From Anaerolineales bacterium (GTDB taxonomy: Bacteria; Chloroflexota; Anaerolineae; Anaerolineales; UBA6663): a DNA stretch of 37,971 nt. Position 1 is the stretch's first letter; each line of letters opens with the position of its first letter. A program made the position numbers and the translations under genes. Positions 24,078-33,151 of this stretch are shown in pieces. The notes beneath the pieces are model-generated. The model worked only from the letters and a program-made list of their open reading frames with translations, ran no database searches and was not told where the DNA came from. The stretch covers positions 1-37,971 of the forward strand of contig JAGOBN010000002.1 in the NCBI GenBank assembly GCA_017999235.1, in the 5' to 3' direction.

Positions 24078-25089
24078 CAGCCGCACCGCCAACCTGAGCG
24101 GCCTGCAGAAGGCCGCCACCCTGCTGGTGACGTTGGGCGTCGATCGCTCGTCGTCCGTGTTGCAGAACCTCAGCGAGGTTGATCTCGAGCGCGTCTTGCT
24201 GGCTATCAGCGAGGCCGGCGCCGTCCCCACCGAGGTGCGCTACGCGGTCCTGCACGAGGCGCACGAGCTCTCGCTGGTCGGCGAGAGCATGATGACGGGC
24301 GGCATCGAGTACACCCGCCAACTGCTGGCCCGCGCCGTCGGCCCGCGGCGCGGCGCCGAAATCCTAGAGCGGCTCGCGGTCCACCGCCAGCGGTCCTCAT
24401 TTGAGATCCTGCGCGACGCCGACCCGACCCAGGTGGCCACCCTGCTGAGCGACGAGCACCCGCAGACGATCGCCGTGGTGCTCTCGTACTTGGAAGCCAA
24501 ACAGGCCGCTTCCATCCTCAGCAACATGGACCCCGATCTGCAAGCCGATGTGACCCTGCGGCTGGCGCAGATGGAGCGCATCCCCCCGCAAGTGGTGGAA
24601 CAAGTGGAACGCGGCCTGAAGCGCAAACTCTCCGGGGTCTTGAGCGAGGCCGATTACAAAGCCACCGGCGGCGTGGCGTTCTTGGTCAAGGTCCTCAACC
24701 AGGTTGATCGCGGCGTCCAGAAGACGATCTTCGAAGCCCTGGAAGCCAACAACCCGACCCTGGCCGAAGAAGTCCGCGCCAACATGTTCACGTTCGACGA
24801 CCTGGTGAAACTCAACGACCGGGCCATGCAGCGCGTCCTGCGCGATGTCAACAAGACCGACTTGACGCTGGCGCTCAAGGGCGCGCCGGAAAAGATCAAG
24901 GATTTGGTCCTGCGCAATATGTCGGAGCGCGGGCGCGAAATGCTCAAGGAAGAACTGGAACTGCTGGGGCCGCAGCTCGCCAAGAACGTCTACACCGCGC
25001 AGCGCAAGATTGTGGATGTGGTGCGCAGCCTGGAAGCTTCGGAAGAGATCGTCATTGCCGGAGGCGGCGGTAATGAGTTTATCGCGTAG
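24070..25089 (+). CDS. fliG: Flagellar motor switch protein FliG
   Basis: The protein has 339 residues, normal for FliG. LSGLQKAATLLVTLGVDRSS starts the FliF-binding N domain. SDEHPQTIAVVLSYLE (near 127) is the EHPQR-type FliM-binding motif, here EHPQT. The C-terminal domain has FTFDDLVKLNDRAMQRVLRD, KTDLTLALKGAPEKIKD and MSERGREMLKEELEL, with the charged residues that face the stator. It overlaps fliF at the start and fliH by 17 bp at the end, consistent with coupled translation. Confidence 0.96.
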   Translation: MADSRTANLSGLQKAATLLVTLGVDRSSSVLQNLSEVDLERVLLAISEAGAVPTEVRYAVLHEAHELSLVGESMMTGGIEYTRQLLARAVGPRRGAEILERLAVHRQRSSFEILRDADPTQVATLLSDEHPQTIAVVLSYLEAKQAASILSNMDPDLQADVTLRLAQMERIPPQVVEQVERGLKRKLSGVLSEADYKATGGVAFLVKVLNQVDRGVQKTIFEALEANNPTLAEEVRANMFTFDDLVKLNDRAMQRVLRDVNKTDLTLALKGAPEKIKDLVLRNMSERGREMLKEELELLGPQLAKNVYTAQRKIVDVVRSLEASEEIVIAGGGGNEFIA

Positions 25090-25828
25090 CGTCATCAAAG
25101 CGCGCCAGATCCGGCTGGATCGGCCGGAGCTGGGCGGGAACTATCCGGCTGCGGCGCCTCCGCCCGCGCCGGCCGCTTCCGCGCCGGCCCCCGTAGCGCC
25201 GCCCGCGCCGGCCCCCGCGCCCGCCCTGGACCTCAACACCGCGCAGCAGAGCCTGCTGACGGCCTCGGTGGCGCAAAGCCACGAGATCCTGGATAAGGCC
25301 CGCGTTCAAGCCGCCGAGCTGCTCCAAGCGGCTCGCGAGCAGGCCGCGGAGGTCACGCGGCAGGCGCACCTGGCCGGCCTGGATGCCGCCGAAGCCGAAG
25401 CCGGCCGGCTGCTGTTGGCGGCCCGCGGCGTGCTGGATGAAGTACAAGCCTGGCGCGAACGCCTGGCCGCCGGCAGCCAACGGCAAGTCTTGGAACTGGT
25501 GGTGGATATCGCCCGCACGTTATTTGGCGAAGGATGGACGCTGGGGACTGAGCCGCTGCAGGCGGCCTTCGCCCGCGCCTTGGCCGAGGCCCGGCCGCTG
25601 GGCGACCTGCGCGTCCATGTTCACCCGGATGACGCCACCTTGCTCGGCCCGCGTTGGCCGGAACAACAAACCAGCCAGCTGGGCCAGCACTTGGAGCTGG
25701 TGCCGGACGCCGCCATCCGCCGCGGCGGCTGTCTGGTAGAGGGCGATTTCGGCGTGGTGGATGCGCGCGTGGAAACGCAGCTGCAATTAGCCGTCGAAGC
25801 GCTAACCGACCCGGCGCACAGTGATTAG
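25073..25828 (+). CDS. fliH: Flagellar export regulator FliH
   Basis: The protein has 251 residues. MSLSRSVIKARQIRLDRPEL leads into a Pro/Ala linker (~25-60). A long Ala/Glu-rich coiled coil follows (~75-140; EILDKARVQAAELLQAAREQ), then the FliH/YscL C-terminal domain (LVEGDFGVVDARVETQLQLA). FliH holds and restrains the FliI ATPase. ATG 25073 has GGAGG 10 bases upstream. The earlier ATG at 25010 is inside fliG and gives non-family sequence. Confidence 0.9.
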   Translation: MSLSRSVIKARQIRLDRPELGGNYPAAAPPPAPAASAPAPVAPPAPAPAPALDLNTAQQSLLTASVAQSHEILDKARVQAAELLQAAREQAAEVTRQAHLAGLDAAEAEAGRLLLAARGVLDEVQAWRERLAAGSQRQVLELVVDIARTLFGEGWTLGTEPLQAAFARALAEARPLGDLRVHVHPDDATLLGPRWPEQQTSQLGQHLELVPDAAIRRGGCLVEGDFGVVDARVETQLQLAVEALTDPAHSD

Positions 25829-25830
25829 CT

Positions 25831-27168
25831 ATGGCCCTGCCTGATACCGTTGACCTCTCCCGCTATCGCCGCAAGCTGGCCGGGCTGAAAACGGCGCGGC
25901 TCTCCGGCCGGGTCGCCCAGGTGGTGGGGCTGACGGTCGAAGCCCGCGGCCTGGACTGCCAGATTGGCGAGATTTGCGAAATCCGCACCCACGGGTCGCA
26001 GCCCCTGCAGGCCGAGGTGGTCGGGTTCCGCGATGAGCGCATCCTGCTGATGCCGTTGGGCGAAATGCAGGGCATCCAGCCCGGCAGCCCGGTCTTTCCG
26101 TTACGCACTGTCTTCCGGGCGCCGGTCGGCCGCGGCCTGCTGGGCCGGGTGCTGGACGGCCTGGGCCGGCCCATCGACAACCGGGGCGCCCTGTCGGTCA
26201 CCGAGACCGCCCCGATTTACAACGCGGCCCCCCACCCGCTGCGCCGCCGCCCGATCAGCGAGCCGCTGATCACCGGGGTGCGCGCCATTGACGGGCTGCT
26301 CACGCCCGGCAAAGGCCAGCGCCTGGGCATCTTCGCCGGCAGCGGCGTCGGCAAGAGCACGCTGATGGGCGCCATCGCCCGCAGTTCGCGCGCGGATGTC
26401 AGCGTCATCGGCCTGATCGGTGAACGCGGCCGCGAGGTGCAAGAGTTTATCGACCGCGACCTGGGGAAGCTGGGCCTGGCCCGCTCCGTCGTCGTGGTCT
26501 CCACCTCAGACCAGCCGGCCCTGGTGCGCCTGAAGGCGGCCTGGGTGGCCACCACCATCGCCGAATATTTTCGCGGCCAGGGCCTGGATGTGACCTTCCT
26601 CATGGACTCGGTCACCCGCTTTGCCATGGCGCAACGCGAGGTCGGCCTGGCCATCGGCGAGCCGCCGGCCAGCAAAGGCTATACGCCGTCCGTCTTCGCG
26701 CTGATGCCCAAGCTCCTCGAGCGCGCCGGCACCTCCGAGCGCGGCAGCATCACCGGGTTCTACACCGTGCTGGTCGAGGGCGACGATTTCAACGAGCCGA
26801 TCTGCGACGCCGCCCGCAGCATCCTGGACGGCCACATCATGCTGACCCGCGACCTGGCGGCCCGCAACCATTACCCAGCCATCGACGTGCTCAACAGCGT
26901 CAGCCGCGTCATGCCGGCCGTCACCGCGCCCGAGCATCGCGCCGCCGCCGCCCGCGTCCGCCGGCTGCTGGCCACCTACGAGAAGGCCCGCGACCTGGTC
27001 AACATCGGCGCGTACGCGGCCGGCTCCGACCCTGAGATCGACGCGGCGCTGGCGGCGTTGCCGGCGCTGATGGGCTTCCTCCAGCAAGGGGTGGAGTTCT
27101 CGCCCTTTGAAGAAACCACCCACCGCCTGACCGAGATCGGCGACCCAGGAGTCCCGCATGCCGCTTGA
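25831..27168 (+). CDS. fliI: Flagellum-specific ATPase FliI
   Basis: The protein has 445 residues. Walker A GSGVGKST lies near 170-177. The Walker B region VTFLMDSVTRFAMAQREVGL and the catalytic-site segment GEPPASKGYTPSVFALMPKL are canonical for FliI/YscN ATPases. It unfolds substrates and feeds them to the flagellar export gate. The gene is 2 bp after fliH and overlaps fliJ by 11 bp. All expected motifs are intact. Confidence 0.97.
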   Translation: MALPDTVDLSRYRRKLAGLKTARLSGRVAQVVGLTVEARGLDCQIGEICEIRTHGSQPLQAEVVGFRDERILLMPLGEMQGIQPGSPVFPLRTVFRAPVGRGLLGRVLDGLGRPIDNRGALSVTETAPIYNAAPHPLRRRPISEPLITGVRAIDGLLTPGKGQRLGIFAGSGVGKSTLMGAIARSSRADVSVIGLIGERGREVQEFIDRDLGKLGLARSVVVVSTSDQPALVRLKAAWVATTIAEYFRGQGLDVTFLMDSVTRFAMAQREVGLAIGEPPASKGYTPSVFALMPKLLERAGTSERGSITGFYTVLVEGDDFNEPICDAARSILDGHIMLTRDLAARNHYPAIDVLNSVSRVMPAVTAPEHRAAAARVRRLLATYEKARDLVNIGAYAAGSDPEIDAALAALPALMGFLQQGVEFSPFEETTHRLTEIGDPGVPHAA

Positions 27169-27604
27169 GTTTGCGCTGCAGTCCGTGCTGGATTACCGCC
27201 ACAGCCGCGTGGAAGCGCTGGAAATCCAGCTGGGCCGGCTGCTGTTTGAACAACAACAGGCGCTCCAGGTCCGGGAGGCGCTCCAAGCCGAGCGCCGCCA
27301 GTTGTTCGAGACCATGCGCGAGAAGCAGGCCGGCACCCTGGATTTGCCGGCCCTGGCGCATTTGCGCTTCAACCTGAAGCATCTGGAACAGCGGCTGGCG
27401 CGGCAAGAGGCCCTGTTGGTTGAGCTGGCGCGGCGCATTGAAGAGGGCCGGGCGCAGGTGGTGGCCGCCAAACAGGAAGAAGAAGCCTTGGTCATCCTGA
27501 AGAACAAGGAATTGGAACGCTATCTGGCCGAGGAGCGCAAGCATGAGAACAGCCAGCGGGACGATCTTTACATCATGCGCGCCCACCAGCGCCGCGCCGA
27601 ATAA
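27158..27604 (+). CDS. fliJ: Flagellar export chaperone FliJ
   Basis: The protein has 148 residues, almost all one long coiled coil (FALQSVLDYRHSRVEALEIQ, then EQQQALQVREALQAERRQLF). The start LEFALQSVLDYR is typical of FliJ. FliJ forms the stalk of the FliI hexamer and links it to the export gate. It overlaps the end of fliI. Confidence 0.9.
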   Translation: MPLEFALQSVLDYRHSRVEALEIQLGRLLFEQQQALQVREALQAERRQLFETMREKQAGTLDLPALAHLRFNLKHLEQRLARQEALLVELARRIEEGRAQVVAAKQEEEALVILKNKELERYLAEERKHENSQRDDLYIMRAHQRRAE

Positions 27605-27623
27605 GCGGCGCACGAGGTGACCG

Positions 27624-28130
27624 ATGTTTGAAAACTCGGGGTTGTCAATGGTGTTGCTGCGGCTGATCGAGCGCCTGCTGGACCGGCTGCCGGGCGTCGC
27701 CGGCGCCGCGACCACCTCCCAGCTCGCCGCCGGTTCCGGCGACCAGTCCGCGTTTGACGATCTGATCCAGCAGGCCTCGGCGCGCTACGGCGTGGACGCC
27801 CGCCTGGTCAAAGCGGTGGTCCAGACCGAGTCCAATTTTGACCCCAGCGCGGTCTCCCGCGCCGGCGCGCAGGGTTTGATGCAGTTGATGCCGGCCACCG
27901 CCGCCGGCCTGGGCGTGGCCGATCCGCTGGATCCGGCCCAGAACATCGATGGCGGCGTGCGCCTGCTCCGCGATCTGCTGGCGCGCTACCACGGCAACGT
28001 GGATTACGCCCTGGCGGCCTACAACGCCGGCCCCGGCGCGGTGGATCGCTACGGCGGCATTCCGCCGTATCAGGAAACCCAGACCTATGTACCGCGCGTT
28101 CTGGGGCTGTTGAATGAATGGAGCGCCTGA
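27624..28130 (+). CDS. Lytic transglycosylase (SLT domain) of the flagellar operon
   Basis: The protein has 168 residues. A short amphipathic N-terminus ([18 protein letters not shown]) precedes an SLT domain: [20 protein letters not shown] with the catalytic glutamate in TES, then [13 protein letters not shown] and [20 protein letters not shown]. It should cleave peptidoglycan glycan strands to let the rod cross the wall. There is no signal peptide, so export through the flagellar apparatus is likely, as proposed for similar operon-encoded enzymes. The stop overlaps the flgB start (TGATG). Confidence 0.9.
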   Translation: MFENSGLSMVLLRLIERLLDRLPGVAGAATTSQLAAGSGDQSAFDDLIQQASARYGVDARLVKAVVQTESNFDPSAVSRAGAQGLMQLMPATAAGLGVADPLDPAQNIDGGVRLLRDLLARYHGNVDYALAAYNAGPGAVDRYGGIPPYQETQTYVPRVLGLLNEWSA

Positions 28131-28537
28131 TGGCCGATACCCTTTTCTCCAGCGCCGGTTACCAAGCGGCGACTATGGCCCTCAACGGTTTAGCGCTGCG
28201 CCAGGAAATCGTGGGCCGCAACCTAGCCAACGTGGATACACCCGGCTATCAGGCGCAAGCGGTCTCATTTGAGGACACGCTTAAAAACGAGACCACCGTC
28301 AAAGCCGCCTTGGCGTTGACGGTGACCCACCCGGTGCATCTGCTGCCCAAGTCCAATTCCACCGATCTGGTTCGGATTGCGGCGCGCCCCGGCGGCAGCG
28401 CCCGCGCGGATGGCAATACCGTCGACGTTGACCAAGAGTTGACCGAGATGGCCGAGACCGGCATCCGCTACCAGGCCATGTCCCAGTTTGTCAGCGGGAA
28501 ATTACTCCTGCTCAAATCCATCGCCAATGGGAGGTAA
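28130..28537 (+). CDS. flgB: Flagellar rod protein FlgB
   Basis: The protein has 135 residues. MALNGLALRQEIVGRNLANV followed by DTPGYQAQAVSFED is the FlgB/rod N-terminal signature, and the end (MAETGIRYQAMSQFVSGKLL) is the matching helix. ATG 28130 was preferred over 28118 because it follows a Shine-Dalgarno-like TGGAGC and is coupled to the upstream stop. It is detached from flgC-fliE, its usual partners, by seven genes. Confidence 0.92.
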   Translation: MADTLFSSAGYQAATMALNGLALRQEIVGRNLANVDTPGYQAQAVSFEDTLKNETTVKAALALTVTHPVHLLPKSNSTDLVRIAARPGGSARADGNTVDVDQELTEMAETGIRYQAMSQFVSGKLLLLKSIANGR

Positions 28538-28542
28538 TGACC

Positions 28543-29640
28543 ATGTTTGAAAGTGTGGCTTTTCCGACCGCCGCGGCCCCGCCGGCGCGGGACCCGCGGC
28601 CACCCACCGGCGCCGGCGCCGCCGAGGCCAAGCCGACGCCCTTCAAGGACGTGCTCGCCTCCACCGAGGCGCCGGCCGAGCCGGAGGCCGAGCGCGAATC
28701 AGTGGAGCCGACCGAGCCGACCGAAACACCCGAACCGGCGGTGCCGGCCGACGACCCGGCTACCCTGGCCGCACTGGCGCTGCTGCTGCAGGCTCAGGCG
28801 CCGGCCCCCGCCAGCGACGTCATCACCGCCGCGCCCGACACGGAAACCGGCAGGGTGACCAGCCCGGCGGCCGCCCCGCTTCCTACGGCAGTGATGCTAG
28901 ATAAAACGCCGGCCGCCGAGGCCGCGCCCGTCCCGGCCGGCGCCACTGCCGCCAACCCGGCCTCCCCGGAATGGGCGGCCCTGCTCCAGGAAGCCGCCGC
29001 GCGCGCCGATGTCGCCACCCTGTCGCCCGAAGCCCTGACTGGCGCGGCGGCGCCGGTGTCCCCGGAAGCGCCGCCCGTCAAAACGGCCAAAGCCGCGGCC
29101 GCCGTGACAACCGCCGAGCCGCAAATACCCAGCCTGTTGGGAAGCGCGGCCGCCGCGCCGCCAATGCCCAAGATCGAGCCGGCCCGCCTGGCGGAGGCTC
29201 AACTCCCCACCATCGCCCTGAGCCCGGAAGTGGTGCTGCCGCAAATCGTGCGCGGCGTGGACAGCATGGCCCGTTCCGGCGCCACCTCGATGCACCTGCA
29301 GCTCCATCCTGAAGCGCTGGGACGCATTGACGTGCGGGTGACCTCCGGCGCGGACGGTATGCGCGTCACGTTGACGGCCGACCAGGCCGCCACCAGCAGC
29401 TTGCTGCAGCACAACCTGGCCGATCTGCGGCACACCTTAACCGAGACCGGCCTGAGCATTGCCGGGTTGTCCGTGGGCGTGGGCCAGGGCCAGACCGGCC
29501 AGGGGTTCGGCTGGCAGCCGCCGACCCCGCCGCCAGCCAAGCCCGGTCCGGCCAGCCGTGGTGATGACCTGCCCCTCGCCGAGCCGGTCACCGGCTTAGC
29601 GCTGGCGGGCGCCGGCTCGCGCGTTGATTACCGCATCTGA
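28543..29640 (+). CDS. fliK: Hook-length control protein FliK
   Basis: The protein has 365 residues. The first ~230 are Ala/Pro/Glu-rich and low in complexity, as expected for the molecular ruler part. The C-terminal domain has MHLQLHPEALGRIDVRVTSG, then VTLTADQAATSSLLQHNLAD and LRHTLTETGLSIAGLSV, the FliK substrate-switch fold. FliK measures the hook and switches export to filament proteins through FlhB. ATG 28543 gives an 8-base gap from GGGAGG (28530); the earlier ATG at 28537 is only 2 bases away. Confidence 0.88.
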   Translation: MFESVAFPTAAAPPARDPRPPTGAGAAEAKPTPFKDVLASTEAPAEPEAERESVEPTEPTETPEPAVPADDPATLAALALLLQAQAPAPASDVITAAPDTETGRVTSPAAAPLPTAVMLDKTPAAEAAPVPAGATAANPASPEWAALLQEAAARADVATLSPEALTGAAAPVSPEAPPVKTAKAAAAVTTAEPQIPSLLGSAAAAPPMPKIEPARLAEAQLPTIALSPEVVLPQIVRGVDSMARSGATSMHLQLHPEALGRIDVRVTSGADGMRVTLTADQAATSSLLQHNLADLRHTLTETGLSIAGLSVGVGQGQTGQGFGWQPPTPPPAKPGPASRGDDLPLAEPVTGLALAGAGSRVDYRI

Positions 29641-29650
29641 GAGGGACCGT

Positions 29651-30073
29651 ATGACCACCCAAGCCATCAATCCCGTCGCCAACGGCTACACCGCCACCGC
29701 CAAAGCCGCCGTCAACAGCCTGACCGAAGACGGTGGCACCCAGTTTATGCAGCTGCTCCTGGCGCAGCTCCGCAACCAGAACCCGCTCGACCCGGTGCAG
29801 GACAAGGACTTCATGGGCCAGGTGACCCAGCTTAATTCGTTCCAGGAATTGCAGAAAATGACCAAGCTGCTGCAGTCCCTGACGGATTCCAACCACCTGA
29901 CCGAAGCCGCCGGCCTGATCGGCAAAACCGTCACCGTCCAGGACGCGGATGGGCAAACGCAGACCGGCCAGGTCACCGGCGTCACGCTGGACGGCGATGA
30001 GACCCGCCTGCTGCTGGGCAAGCGCCTGGTGTCGCTCTCCGCCGTCATCCGCGTGACGGATGGGAAGGCCTGA
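29651..30073 (+). CDS. flgD: Hook scaffold protein FlgD (short form)
   Basis: The protein has 140 residues. GTQFMQLLLAQLRNQNPLDP followed by DFMGQVTQLNSFQELQKM is the FlgD N-terminal signature. The remaining ~50 residues (LIGKTVTVQDADGQTQTGQV) are a small beta domain. It lacks the larger FnIII/Tudor C-terminal part of enterobacterial FlgD, like the short Bacillus protein. GAGGG precedes ATG 29651. FlgD caps the growing hook. Confidence 0.92.
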   Translation: MTTQAINPVANGYTATAKAAVNSLTEDGGTQFMQLLLAQLRNQNPLDPVQDKDFMGQVTQLNSFQELQKMTKLLQSLTDSNHLTEAAGLIGKTVTVQDADGQTQTGQVTGVTLDGDETRLLLGKRLVSLSAVIRVTDGKA

Positions 30074-30074
30074 C

Positions 30075-30464
30075 ATGACCGAACCCATCCGCACGTATGG
30101 GCCGCGCCTGACCGGCCCCGCGCCGGCGGCTGGCGCTTCCCCCGCCGGGCCAAGCCCGGAGGCCGGCTTCAGCGCCGCGCTGGATCAGGCGCAGGTGCGC
30201 TTCTCCAATCATGCCCAGAAGCGCCTGGAGACGCGCGGCATCAGCTTGAACGACGACGGGTTGAGCCGGCTGGCTCAGGCCGTGGACCGCGCCGCGCAGC
30301 GCGGCGGGAAGGAGTCACTGGTCTTGATGGACGACCTGGCCTTCATCGTCAACGTGAAGAACCGGCTGGTCGTCACCGCCATGGACCAACAGGCCCGCGG
30401 CGAAGGCGTTTTTACCCAAATCGACAGCGTGGTGCTGGCTGACAAGCCCAAGACCACCGCTTAA
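30075..30464 (+). CDS. Flagellar operon protein (TIGR02530 type)
   Basis: The protein has 129 residues. FSNHAQKRLETRGISLNDDG, then LVLMDDLAFIVNVKNRLVVT and GVFTQIDSVVLAD follow the pattern of the small protein found between flgD and flgE in Gram-positive-like flagellar operons. Its function is poorly known; it is often suggested to assist hook export or assembly. The ATG is 1 bp after the flgD stop. Confidence 0.85.
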   Translation: MTEPIRTYGPRLTGPAPAAGASPAGPSPEAGFSAALDQAQVRFSNHAQKRLETRGISLNDDGLSRLAQAVDRAAQRGGKESLVLMDDLAFIVNVKNRLVVTAMDQQARGEGVFTQIDSVVLADKPKTTA

Positions 30465-30473
30465 TCACCAAAT

Positions 30474-30503
30474 GCAGGCTGGCCCTCTTGGAGGAGAGCC
30501 TGC
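30474..30503 (+). other. Two-part hairpin before flgE
   Basis: GCAGGCT (30474-30480) pairs with AGCCTGC (30497-30503), enclosing a second stem CCTC / GAGG (30484-30487, 30491-30494). No T-run follows. It may change message stability or expression between the FlgD group and the hook protein. Confidence 0.45.
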
Positions 30504-30530
30504 CCCCATGATCACTTCCGGAGGTTTACC

Positions 30531-31769
30531 ATGTTACGCTCCATGTTCACCGCGATCGGCGCCCTGACCATGCACCAGTCCTATATGGACGTCGTCGCCA
30601 ACAATCTGGCCAACGTCAACACCACCGGCTTTAAAGGCAGCCGCGTCACCTTCCAAGACCAGATCTCGGAAATGCTGCAGGCCGGCTCCGGCCCCACGGC
30701 TTCCCTGGGCGGCCTCAACCCCACCCAGATCGGCTTGGGCATGCGGATGGGCTCCATCTCGGTCGGCTTTACCCAGGGCGCGCTCCAGAGCTCCGGCCGG
30801 CCCACCGACCTAGCGCTGCAAGGCGATGGGTTCTTTATCTATCAGGACGGCGTCACGCCCTACTACTCGCGTGACGGCGCCCTGGAGATGGACGCCGACG
30901 GTATCCTGGTGAACGCGTCCACGGGTATGCGCCTGCAAGGCTGGTCTGCCAGCGGCTCGGCCGCCACCATCAACACCGGCGACCCCATCGGCGATATCCA
31001 GATCCCGATCAACGCGTCGCTGGCGCTGTCCACCAACAATGCCACGATGCGCGGCAACATCGACTCGACGACCAACTCCTACAACAACACCATCGCCGTC
31101 TATGACGACCTGGGCGGCGTCCACACGGTCAATCTCACCTACACACTGGCCGCCACCGCCGCCACCGGCAACACCTGGAATGTCACCGCCACCAACGGGA
31201 CCACCGGCGACACCATCGCGCTGCCGGCCACGCAGATAGTCTTTGACGGTCAAGGCCAGTACGTCTCCAACACCGGCGGCACGCTCACGGTTACGCCGGC
31301 CGCGACGACCGGCGCGCCGCCGTTCGACTTCACGCTCGATCTAACCACGGTCACGCAGCTCGCCACCCCCAGCGACGTCGCCCTGGCCAACCAAGACGGC
31401 CTGCAGGCCGGCACCCTGACCGGGTTCAAGGTCGCCGTCAATACCGGTCTGGTGGTGGGCATGTATTCCAACGGCCTGGAGCGGACGGTGGGCCAGGTGG
31501 CGCTGGCCAACTTCGTCAATCCCGGCGGCCTGGAGAAGATGGGCCAAAACTTGTTCTCGGCCGGCCTGAACTCCGGCGCGCCGAACATCGGCGCGGCCAG
31601 CACCGGCGGCCGCGGCACCATCATCTCCGGCTACCTGGAGGCCTCCAACGTGGATATGGGGCAGGAATTCACCAACATGATCCTGGCCCAGCGCGGCTTC
31701 CAGGCGTCCTCCCGGGTGATCACCACCTCGGATGAGATGCTGCAAGAGCTGGTGAACTTGAAGCGGTAA
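30531..31769 (+). CDS. flgE: Flagellar hook protein FlgE
   Basis: The protein has 412 residues. MLRSMFTAIGALTMHQSYMD, then VVANNLANVNTTGFKGSRVT, and LALQGDGFFIYQDGVTPYYS are the FlgE/FlgG-type start and hook core. The C-terminus (SNVDMGQEFTNMILAQRGFQ, then ASSRVITTSDEMLQELVNLK) is the standard hook ending. The middle is Thr/Asn/Gly-rich. GGAGG lies 6 bases before the ATG. It polymerises into the hook that FlgK and FlgL join to the filament. Confidence 0.95.
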   Translation: MLRSMFTAIGALTMHQSYMDVVANNLANVNTTGFKGSRVTFQDQISEMLQAGSGPTASLGGLNPTQIGLGMRMGSISVGFTQGALQSSGRPTDLALQGDGFFIYQDGVTPYYSRDGALEMDADGILVNASTGMRLQGWSASGSAATINTGDPIGDIQIPINASLALSTNNATMRGNIDSTTNSYNNTIAVYDDLGGVHTVNLTYTLAATAATGNTWNVTATNGTTGDTIALPATQIVFDGQGQYVSNTGGTLTVTPAATTGAPPFDFTLDLTTVTQLATPSDVALANQDGLQAGTLTGFKVAVNTGLVVGMYSNGLERTVGQVALANFVNPGGLEKMGQNLFSAGLNSGAPNIGAASTGGRGTIISGYLEASNVDMGQEFTNMILAQRGFQASSRVITTSDEMLQELVNLKR

Positions 31770-31784
31770 TCCCGCTTGCGCGCG

Positions 31785-31813
31785 GGGCGGCCGGCCCTGA
31801 GCGGCGGCCGCCC
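31785..31813 (+). other. GC-rich hairpin after flgE
   Basis: GGGCGGCCG (31785-31793) pairs with CGGCCGCCC (31805-31813) around an 11-base loop. The next gene starts 12 bp later, so this is probably an mRNA processing or pausing element rather than a terminator. No T-run is present. Confidence 0.4.
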
Positions 31814-31824
31814 TGCGCCTGACC

Positions 31825-33150
31825 ATGTACCCGGTCCAAGGCGCCCCGCCCCCTCCCCCGCTTCAAAAAGCCGACGACAACGCGCTCGGCCTGCGCCTCA
31901 ATCAGCGCTTGGTGGCCGAGGTGCTGCAGATCGCGGCCGACCATGTGGTGCTGGGTCTGGAAGGCGTGCCCGTTGTCGCGCGGCTGACGTCACCGGAACA
32001 GGCCGCCTTGTTGGCCGAGCGCCGCGCCGCCCAGTTTGTGGTGCGGGGTTTGTCCGACCAGGGCTTGGTGCTCCAGCTGCAGACGGCCGGCCCCGGGGCC
32101 GCGCCGGCGCCGCCGGCCCCGGAATTACTGCCCGCTTTGCTTCAGCAGGCTCAGCGGCCGGCGACGCCGGCGAATCTGCTCATCGCCCAGGCGCTGCTGA
32201 ATCAAAACTTGCCGGTCACCGCCGAGCTGATGGACGAGCTGGCCGGCGCGCTCAACGGCGTGAAAGACTGGGGCGGCCCGCAAGCGCAGACTGCGGCGGG
32301 CGCCAAAGCCGCCGGCCTGCCCCTCAGCCCGGGAGCCCTCGATCTCTTAACCACCGCTTCCGACAACATGGGCGGAACCCTCAACCAACTCCAGGCTCAA
32401 CTGCGCGCGCTGATTAAAACCGCGCTGCCGCCGCGCCTGGCGGAGTTGACCCAGACCGCGCTCGCGCTCGTCAACGGCTTGCCGCTGGAGGCCAGCCCGT
32501 CCGCGCCGGAACTGGCCGCGCAGCTCCGCAACTGGGTGGCCGCGGCGGGCCGCTCGCTGGAACACGCGCTGGCTGGGCCGCCGGCCGCCGCCAACCCAGC
32601 GGAGACGGGCCTCCTGGCCTTGACCCAGCTCCGGCAGGCGCTCACACAAGCCGCGCCGGCCCGGCCCGAATGGACCGCGCTGACCCACAGCTTGGATCAA
32701 TTCCTGGAGGCGGCGCGCCTGGAACAGTTTCGCAACGTCGCCCCGCTGCGGCCGCCGCCGGACGGCCGCTGGTTGAGCCTGCATCTCCCCGTCCGCCAGC
32801 CGGCCGGCGAAAACGCCCAACTGCGCGTGGCTTACCAAACGAATGGCGGCGGCGACACCATCAATCCGCGGCACACCCGCCTGACCCTGGTCTTCCCAGT
32901 GACGGAAGCATCCACCATGCAGATCGATCTCATGGTGATCGACCACCAGATCGGCGCCTGGCTGACAGCGTCGGACGAGGCGCTGCGCGGGGAGGCCGAG
33001 GCCGAACTCCCCGACCTGGCGACCGGCCTCGCCACGCTCGGCTTCAGTTTGAAGACTGCTCGGTGTGAAGTGGGCCAGCCGGCGCTGGCCCCGGAGCCGG
33101 CCGACACCCCCCGCCCGGCGCCGGCCCATCGCATCAACGTTAAGGCCTAG
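31825..33150 (+). CDS. Second FliK-like protein (YlqG position)
   Basis: The protein has 441 residues. It has a Pro-rich start, then LNQRLVAEVLQIAADHVVLG and EGVPVVARL, a small beta domain. A long Ala/Leu-rich helical part follows. A C-terminal region of beta strands (LRVAYQTNGGG, TRLTLVFPVTEASTMQIDLM) resembles FliK C-terminal domains. Its position between flgE and an FlhB-like gene matches ylqG-ylqH of Bacillus. No ribosome site is seen. Exact function is unknown; a second export-regulating or ruler-like role is possible. Confidence 0.65.
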   Translation: MYPVQGAPPPPPLQKADDNALGLRLNQRLVAEVLQIAADHVVLGLEGVPVVARLTSPEQAALLAERRAAQFVVRGLSDQGLVLQLQTAGPGAAPAPPAPELLPALLQQAQRPATPANLLIAQALLNQNLPVTAELMDELAGALNGVKDWGGPQAQTAAGAKAAGLPLSPGALDLLTTASDNMGGTLNQLQAQLRALIKTALPPRLAELTQTALALVNGLPLEASPSAPELAAQLRNWVAAAGRSLEHALAGPPAAANPAETGLLALTQLRQALTQAAPARPEWTALTHSLDQFLEAARLEQFRNVAPLRPPPDGRWLSLHLPVRQPAGENAQLRVAYQTNGGGDTINPRHTRLTLVFPVTEASTMQIDLMVIDHQIGAWLTASDEALRGEAEAELPDLATGLATLGFSLKTARCEVGQPALAPEPADTPRPAPAHRINVKA

Positions 33151-33151
33151 C

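Noticed and set aside
30474..30503. Hairpin before flgE as a transcription terminator.
   Set aside because: No T-run follows and no new promoter is seen before flgE, so the operon probably continues.
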